The translations under genes were made by a program, and so were the position numbers. 25,838 nt of DNA from NCBI GenBank assembly GCA_018377375.1, contig JAGZZN010000027.1, forward strand, positions 1 to 25,838, given 5' to 3'. The DNA comes from Streptococcus parasanguinis. Lineage in GTDB: Bacteria > Bacillota > Bacilli > Lactobacillales > Streptococcaceae. The notes beneath the pieces are model-generated. The model saw nothing but the letters and a program-made list of their open reading frames with translations. It had not been told where the DNA came from and made no database searches. This document shows positions 21,989 through 25,838 of this stretch, piece by piece (within the stretch, counting starts at the first letter, position 1; each line of letters opens with the position of its first letter).

Positions 21989-22060
21989 TAAATGTCAGAA
22001 AATTTAACGGCTTTTCGCCAAATCTTGGCAAAGGTCGGCAAACAGAATCAAGATAAAAGA

Positions 22061-22089
22061 GAGCAGGAGCAACCATTTTGCCCCTACTC
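22061..22089 (-). terminator. hisS terminator
   Basis: 10-bp stem with two G-U pairs in the minus-strand RNA (22080-22089 with 22061-22070), followed by CTCTTTTATC. It lies about 40 bases after the hisS stop. Confidence 0.75.
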
Positions 22090-22127
22090 CCAGATAAATC
22101 TTGTCTATCCTTGTCTTTCCCGTTCGA

Positions 22128-23411
22128 TCAAGCCAATCCCAACTCTGCTAAAACAGATGGGAAGTCTTTCTTCAAGCTTTCAAGAGCTACCGTTACTTCT
22201 TGACGAGTTTGGTTGTTTTTCACAGTGACTTGACCACTTTCAACCTCACTGCTTCCTAAGGTAATCAAGGCTTTGGCCGCAAAGACATCTGCTGACTTAA
22301 ATTGTGCCTTGAGCTTACGTCCAAGATAGTCACGTTCTGCCTTGAAACCTTGGATTCGAAGGGCTTGAACCAAGCTAAGCGCTGCTTCATTGGCCTCATC
22401 TCCTAGAACGGCAATATAAGCATCTAATCCTTTTTCGATCGGTAATTCAATGCCTTTCTTTTCAAGAACGAGAAGGATCCGTTCCACACCGATACCAAAT
22501 CCAAAACCAGCTGTCGCAGGGCCACCGAAGTATTCCACCAAACCATCATAGCGACCACCCGCACAGACTGTCAATTCATTGCCTTCAATTTCTGTAATGA
22601 ACTCAAAAATCGTGTGGTTGTAGTAATCCAAGCCACGCACCATATTGGTATCGATGACGTAGGCTAATCCCAAGTCTTCCAACATCCGACGAACCGCATC
22701 AAAATGCGCTTGGCTTTCTTCATCTAGATAGTCTAGGATGGAAGGAGCCTGTTCAACCGCCGCCTTGTCTTCTTTTTCTTTTGAATCCAAGACACGAAGC
22801 GGATTTTCTTCTAAGCGACGTTGGCTGTCCTTAGACAATTGATCCTTCATTGGCAAGAGATAATCAATCAAGGCTTGGCGATAAGCCTGACGACTGGCAG
22901 GGCTTCCCAAGGTGTTCAAGTGCAAGGTCACATTGTCAATTCCCAATTCTTTCAGGAATTGCGCTGCCATGGCAATGGTTTCGACATCTGTTGCAGGATT
23001 GCTCGATCCAAAGCATTCTACCCCAATTTGGTGGAATTGACGCAAACGACCTGCTTGAGGACGTTCATAGCGGAACATTGGGCCTATGTAATAAAACTTA
23101 CTTGGTTTTTGTACCTCAGGCGCAAAGAGTTTATTTTCTACATACGAGCGGACAACAGGAGCTGTTCCTTCTGGACGAAGCGTGATATGACGGTCTCCCT
23201 TGTCATAGAAGTCATACATTTCTTTGGTAACGATATCCGTCGTATCCCCTACTGAACGGCTGATGACTTCATAATGTTCGAAGATCGGTGTGCGAATTTC
23301 ATCATAATTGTATCGCGCAAAGACCTTGCGTGCAAAGCCTTCTACATATTGCCATTTCGCTGAATCGCCAGGAAGGATATCCTGGGTCCCTTTTGGTTTT
23401 TGTAATTTCAT
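22128..23411 (-). CDS. hisS: Histidyl-tRNA synthetase
   Basis: 427 aa class II aminoacyl-tRNA synthetase. Motif 2 is F-R-Y-E-R-P-Q-A-G-R-L-R-Q-F-H-Q (about 110-125). The histidine-specific signatures are R-G-L-D-Y-Y-N-H-T-I-F-E-F (about 255) and A-G-G-R-Y-D-G-L (about 279). Motif 3 is G-F-G-F-G-I-G-V-E-R (about 298). A C-terminal anticodon-binding domain follows. I chose the ATG at 23411 (M-K-L-Q-K-P-K-G-T-Q-D), which has AAAGGA about 8 bases upstream. The ATG at 23420 lies directly on that site. Confidence 0.97.
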   Translation of the reverse strand: MKLQKPKGTQDILPGDSAKWQYVEGFARKVFARYNYDEIRTPIFEHYEVISRSVGDTTDIVTKEMYDFYDKGDRHITLRPEGTAPVVRSYVENKLFAPEVQKPSKFYYIGPMFRYERPQAGRLRQFHQIGVECFGSSNPATDVETIAMAAQFLKELGIDNVTLHLNTLGSPASRQAYRQALIDYLLPMKDQLSKDSQRRLEENPLRVLDSKEKEDKAAVEQAPSILDYLDEESQAHFDAVRRMLEDLGLAYVIDTNMVRGLDYYNHTIFEFITEIEGNELTVCAGGRYDGLVEYFGGPATAGFGFGIGVERILLVLEKKGIELPIEKGLDAYIAVLGDEANEAALSLVQALRIQGFKAERDYLGRKLKAQFKSADVFAAKALITLGSSEVESGQVTVKNNQTRQEVTVALESLKKDFPSVLAELGLA

Positions 23412-23442
23412 AGCCTTCATCCTTTGTCTTACTTTTGCCTCT

Positions 23443-23451
23443 ATTTTACCA
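23443..23451 (-). promoter_or_regulatory. hisS promoter (extended -10)
   Basis: TG-G-TAAAAT on the minus strand (-10 at 23443-23448), about 32 bases upstream of the hisS start. No T-box motif is seen in the short leader, so no tRNA-His control is apparent. Confidence 0.5.
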
Positions 23452-23581
23452 CAAATTCGAAGAGAAATGGAGACTGGACCGAATTTCCTTCGTTCGACAC
23501 GTTCAAATCCTCTTTCTCTTCTTGCCTTATCAGCCGAATTATGAGAAAATGGAAGCCATACTACACTGAAAGGATCTTGCG

Positions 23582-23923
23582 ATGAGAGAGGATATCAAAA
23601 TCAATGACCGCGCCCTGGCACTAGAGAAGCCGTTAATCGAAAAATTGGAGCTTGTATTTGATACCGATGTTGAGTTAGATGTCTATAACCTAGGACTGAT
23701 CTACGAGATCCATCTAGATGAAGCCGACACTTGCAAGGTGGTTATGACCTTTACCGATACGGCTTGTAGCTGTGCTGAGAGCCTTCCGATCGAAATCGTC
23801 GCTCGCCTAAAAGAAATCGAGGGGATCGAAGATGTCAAGGTTGAAGTAACTTGGTCACCCGCTTGGAAAATTACACGAATCAGCCGATACGGGCGCATCG
23901 CCCTTGGTCTTCCACCACGATAA
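23582..23923 (+). CDS. MIP18/DUF59 family protein (iron-sulfur assembly type)
   Basis: 113 aa. The DUF59 fold of the SufT/PaaD group is recognisable. D-V-Y-N-L-G-L-I-Y-E-I (about 33-43) is followed by the M-T-F-T-D-T-A-C-S-C segment (about 55-65) with two cysteines, and by V-K-V-E-V-T-W-S-P-A-W (about 84-94). Family members help to load iron-sulfur clusters; the exact role here is inferred. AAAGGA precedes the ATG by 7 bases. It is divergent from hisS and ends before a strong terminator. Confidence 0.88.
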   Translation: MREDIKINDRALALEKPLIEKLELVFDTDVELDVYNLGLIYEIHLDEADTCKVVMTFTDTACSCAESLPIEIVARLKEIEGIEDVKVEVTWSPAWKITRISRYGRIALGLPPR

Positions 23924-23993
23924 TAAGCATTGCCTTTTAAAAAATGCATTCAACTAATGAAGGAAGGCCTCTTTGGAAATCCGATCCACAATA

Positions 23994-24043
23994 AAAAAAC
24001 GAGGAACACCAGCTCTGCCATCAGAGTTTGTTCCTCGTTTTTT
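23994..24043. terminator. Bidirectional terminator between convergent genes
   Basis: Perfect 15-bp outer stem (23994-24008 and 24029-24043, A6/T6 at its base) with an inner CTCTG/CAGAG stem (24013-24017 and 24022-24026). It serves the DUF59 gene and the uracil permease gene. Confidence 0.9.
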
Positions 24044-24086
24044 ATAATGTTTAAATCCATTCAAACTTTTTCACTACCAGAATGGA

Positions 24087-25361
24087 CTAAGCCTCGTCAG
24101 CTTTTGGTTCTGGAAGGATTTGGTACAACACGATTCCTAGAATCGTTGAAGTTGCCACACCTGTAATTTGAAGACCACCAAGGTCAATCATCAAACCACC
24201 GATCCCTGATACCAAAATAACACTTGCAATCAAGAGATTCTTTTTATTATCAAAATCAATCTTATGTTCAACTAAAATTTTCAAACCGCTAGCAGCGATA
24301 ACCCCAAAGAGGGCAATAGACAAACCTCCCAATACAGGAGTTGGAATAGAGTGCAAGAGTGCTGATAGCTTCCCAATAAAGCTCATGACAACCGCAATCA
24401 CTGCTGCGCCTGAAATAACGTAAACTGAGTAGACCTTACTAAGGGCCATAACCCCAATGTTTTCCCCATAAGAAGTTACTGGAGGAGCTCCAAAGAATCC
24501 AGCAATAATCTGTGCCAAGCCATCACCAGTAAGCGTATGATCAAGCCCTGGATCCTTGAAGTAATCACGCTCAGTCAAACTGTTTAAAACCATGAGGTGG
24601 CCAAAATGTTCCGTCATGGTCACAAAGGCAATCGGAGCCATGGTCAAAATCGCACTTGGATAGAGCTTAAAGCTATAATCCACAAATGGAATGTCAAAGT
24701 TTGGGACTTGAATCCAATGCGCCGCACTTACCTCTGAGAAATTGACAAAACTATGTCCTGTTATCAAACCAAGAGCCAATGAGAAAATATAGCCCACAAT
24801 TAATCCAAGTAAAATTGGGACGACACCGACAATCTTCTTGCCATACATGTTAAAGAGGATAACCGCAAAGAGGGTCACCATCGAAATCAATAGAGCATAA
24901 CCACTATAGCTTTTATTTAAGGTTGTCGCATCAGTGACTGCATTCGCCGCAAGACTCAAACCAATTACCATGATAATGGGACCAACCACGATTGGTGGAA
25001 GGACCTTATTAATCCAATCTTTACCCGCATGCTTAACAATCAGAGCTACAAACAAGTAGACCAAGCCACCCGCCATAGCACCTTGCGCAACTGCTGCGAT
25101 TCCATCTGACTTCATCAGCATCTGCATAGCAGCAATATAAGCAAAACTAGATCCCATGTAGGCTGGAATCTTATACTTGGTCACAGTCAAGTGAGCCAAG
25201 GTTCCCAAACCAGATGAGAAGAGGGCGATGGCAGGATCAATTCCGACCAAAATTGGTACCAGCACTGTCGCCCCAAACATGGCAAACAAATGCTGGAAAG
25301 ATAAACCAACCAATAAACCAGGTTTTGGCATATCATTCACATCATATTTAACGTCATTCAC
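24087..25361 (-). CDS. Uracil permease (NCS2 family), GTG start
   Basis: 424 aa with about twelve to fourteen membrane segments. It resembles UraA/PyrP: Q-H-L-F-A-M-F-G-A-T-V-L-V-P (about 23-36), the M-T-E-H-F-G-H central motif (about 248-254) with the substrate-binding glutamate, and G-F-F-G-A-P-P-V-T-S-Y-G-E-N-I-G (about 287-302) with the second glutamate. It imports uracil with protons. The start codon is GTG at 25361 with AGGAGG 11 bases upstream; the first ATG in frame lacks a ribosome site. A PyrR-type attenuator lies upstream, which supports a pyrimidine substrate. Confidence 0.93.
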   Translation of the reverse strand: MNDVKYDVNDMPKPGLLVGLSFQHLFAMFGATVLVPILVGIDPAIALFSSGLGTLAHLTVTKYKIPAYMGSSFAYIAAMQMLMKSDGIAAVAQGAMAGGLVYLFVALIVKHAGKDWINKVLPPIVVGPIIMVIGLSLAANAVTDATTLNKSYSGYALLISMVTLFAVILFNMYGKKIVGVVPILLGLIVGYIFSLALGLITGHSFVNFSEVSAAHWIQVPNFDIPFVDYSFKLYPSAILTMAPIAFVTMTEHFGHLMVLNSLTERDYFKDPGLDHTLTGDGLAQIIAGFFGAPPVTSYGENIGVMALSKVYSVYVISGAAVIAVVMSFIGKLSALLHSIPTPVLGGLSIALFGVIAASGLKILVEHKIDFDNKKNLLIASVILVSGIGGLMIDLGGLQITGVATSTILGIVLYQILPEPKADEA

Positions 25362-25450
25362 GATCGTAAAAACCTCCTAAAATTAAGATGCGACAAGCTA
25401 TGGCTGAACAAAAACGTCTACCTTCGATGACCAAATCGTAAGGGAGTACT

Positions 25451-25570
25451 TCATGCTCCATCATCGACGATTTCTTTTTTATCAAACCACTTTTCAATAT
25501 ACAAAAAAATCCCCCACAACAAGGAGATACACAAAATATAGGCTGGTCTTCCCAGGCCTTTCATTTCCAT
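25451..25570 (-). CDS. Possible 39-aa leader peptide inside the PyrR attenuator
   Basis: An ATG at 25570 with AAGGAG 2-3 bases upstream opens 39 codons to TGA at 25451. The peptide has a hydrophobic stretch P-A-Y-I-L-C-I-S-L-L-W-G-I-F-L-Y-I (residues 9-25), then charged residues, like a single-span membrane peptide. The frame runs through the antiterminator and terminator. Its ribosome site is the 3' arm of the PyrR-binding hairpin, and the spacing is short. It may be chance; I know no family for it. Confidence 0.3.
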   Translation of the reverse strand: MEMKGLGRPAYILCISLLWGIFLYIEKWFDKKEIVDDGA

Positions 25571-25618
25571 AGCTCCTTGCCTGCCTCTCTGGACAGTATT
25601 AAAGGATTGATTCGATTA
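25495..25618 (-). promoter_or_regulatory. PyrR-type transcription attenuator
   Basis: The minus-strand RNA contains the PyrR-binding loop GTCCAGAGAGGC (about 25587-25598) closed by TCCTT/AAGGA (the anti-antiterminator). CAAGGAG (25573-25579) can instead pair with CTCCTTG (25520-25526) as antiterminator. The terminator is ATCTCC / GGGGAT followed by seven T (down to about 25502). UMP-bound PyrR should stabilise the first hairpin and stop transcription before the permease. Confidence 0.85.
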
Positions 25619-25624
25619 GTCACA

Positions 25625-25653
25625 ATTATAGCAGATTATAGACGAATTTACAA
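25625..25653 (-). promoter_or_regulatory. Promoter of the uracil permease transcript
   Basis: -35 TTGTAA (25648-25653), 17-base spacer, -10 TATAAT (25625-25630) on the minus strand. A second TATAAT at 25635-25640 has no good -35. Confidence 0.75.
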
Positions 25654-25746
25654 GAAAAATGGCAGATGATACACTCAAATCCCCCAAAAAGTAATATTCA
25701 TACGCTTCAGCGACAGGGTTGAAAATAGCCACTCTGAGACAAAAAA

Positions 25747-25772
25747 GAGGCTGGGACAAAAGTCCTAGCCTC
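25747..25772. terminator. Hairpin terminator at the right edge
   Basis: GAGGCTGGGAC-AAAA-GTCCTAGCCTC. It has eleven pairs with one G-U on the plus strand (A-C mismatch on the minus strand), an A tract before it and a T-rich stretch after it. GAGGCTGGGAC hairpins of this type recur between streptococcal genes. The gene it belongs to lies outside the window. Confidence 0.65.
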
Positions 25773-25838
25773 TCAATTATTTTTGGATTGTCGAGCAAGA
25801 CGCAGTGGTTGAGTGGGCTCTACTACGCTGATTTCATC
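25773..25838. repeat. Possible start of a dispersed intergenic repeat (cut by window edge)
   Basis: After the GAGGCTGGGAC hairpin the sequence continues TCGAGCAAGACGCAGTGG (25790-25807) and on to the end with no open frame or promoter that I can support. I recall similar text next to such hairpins elsewhere in streptococcal genomes, so it may be a repeated element. There is only one copy in this window, so this is weak. Confidence 0.3.

Noticed and set aside
22821..23255. 144-codon plus-strand open frame
   Set aside because: It is antisense to conserved hisS coding sequence.
25616..25798. 60-codon minus-strand frame near the right edge
   Set aside because: It spans the hairpin terminator and the permease promoter and has no ribosome site.
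1..25838. CRISPR arrays, tRNA or rRNA genes, transposases
   Set aside because: I looked for regularly spaced repeats, cloverleaf or rRNA motifs and transposase-like frames and saw none. The only tandem repeat is the trpE leader element.

Overview
The window looks like a chromosomal segment of a low-GC Gram-positive bacterium, most likely a mitis/sanguinis-group Streptococcus. This rests on memory of the protein families: PolA, HisS, Tgt, ThrC and the Trp enzymes read very close to Streptococcus pneumoniae versions. It also fits the AAGGAG-type ribosome sites, the extended -10 promoters, a Trp T-box, a PyrR attenuator and a CiaR-type small RNA. Nearly all genes lie on the minus strand. Species assignment is inference.

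Layout from left to right. (1) 1-137: start of rpsJ with its promoter and a structured leader. (2) About 386-2651: an AT-rich accessory module. It holds a ComR-like cytoplasmic peptide sensor (1661-2572) and, directly after it, a perfect GACA-N4-TGTC palindrome with a -10 box. A 16-codon peptide gene (1532-1582) follows that ends in C-W-W-C-K, and then two secreted proteins of unknown function (865-1485, 468-848). I read this as a ComRS-type intracellular peptide-signalling circuit with its own effector genes. The module sits between two nearly identical terminator hairpins, which suggests insertion. (3) 2681-4445: tgt and a uridine-kinase-like P-loop gene. (4) 4596-5465 (+): a DUF975 membrane protein, convergent with a CoA-binding protein (5524-5976). 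(5) 6111-8756: polA, then an unrecognised 23-codon peptide gene (8861-8932) with its own signals. (6) 9014-10477: a cytoplasmic GH29 alpha-L-fucosidase.

(7) 10619-16859: a complete tryptophan operon, trpE-trpGD-trpC-trpF-trpB-trpA. The genes overlap or nearly touch, and trpG and trpD are fused in frame. It is preceded by a Trp T-box (about 17060-17317) and by a tandemly repeated hairpin element between the T-box terminator and trpE. (8) 17434-18240: a MarR regulator and a DUF1304 membrane protein behind a 20-bp palindromic operator. (9) 18344-18441: a probable CiaR-controlled small RNA (csRNA) with an anti-Shine-Dalgarno loop. (10) 18509-20412: a HAD phosphatase and a MATE transporter. (11) 20463-21947: thrC. 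(12) 22128-23411: hisS. (13) 23582-23923 (+): a MIP18/DUF59 protein. (14) 24087-25361: a uracil permease behind a PyrR-type attenuator that contains an open 39-codon frame. (15) 25747-25838: a hairpin and the start of what may be a dispersed repeat.

Most of the window is housekeeping and amino-acid or nucleotide metabolism under RNA-level control (T-box, PyrR, csRNA). The part most likely to be new biology is the ComR-like/WW-peptide/secreted-protein module between rpsJ and the tgt operon.
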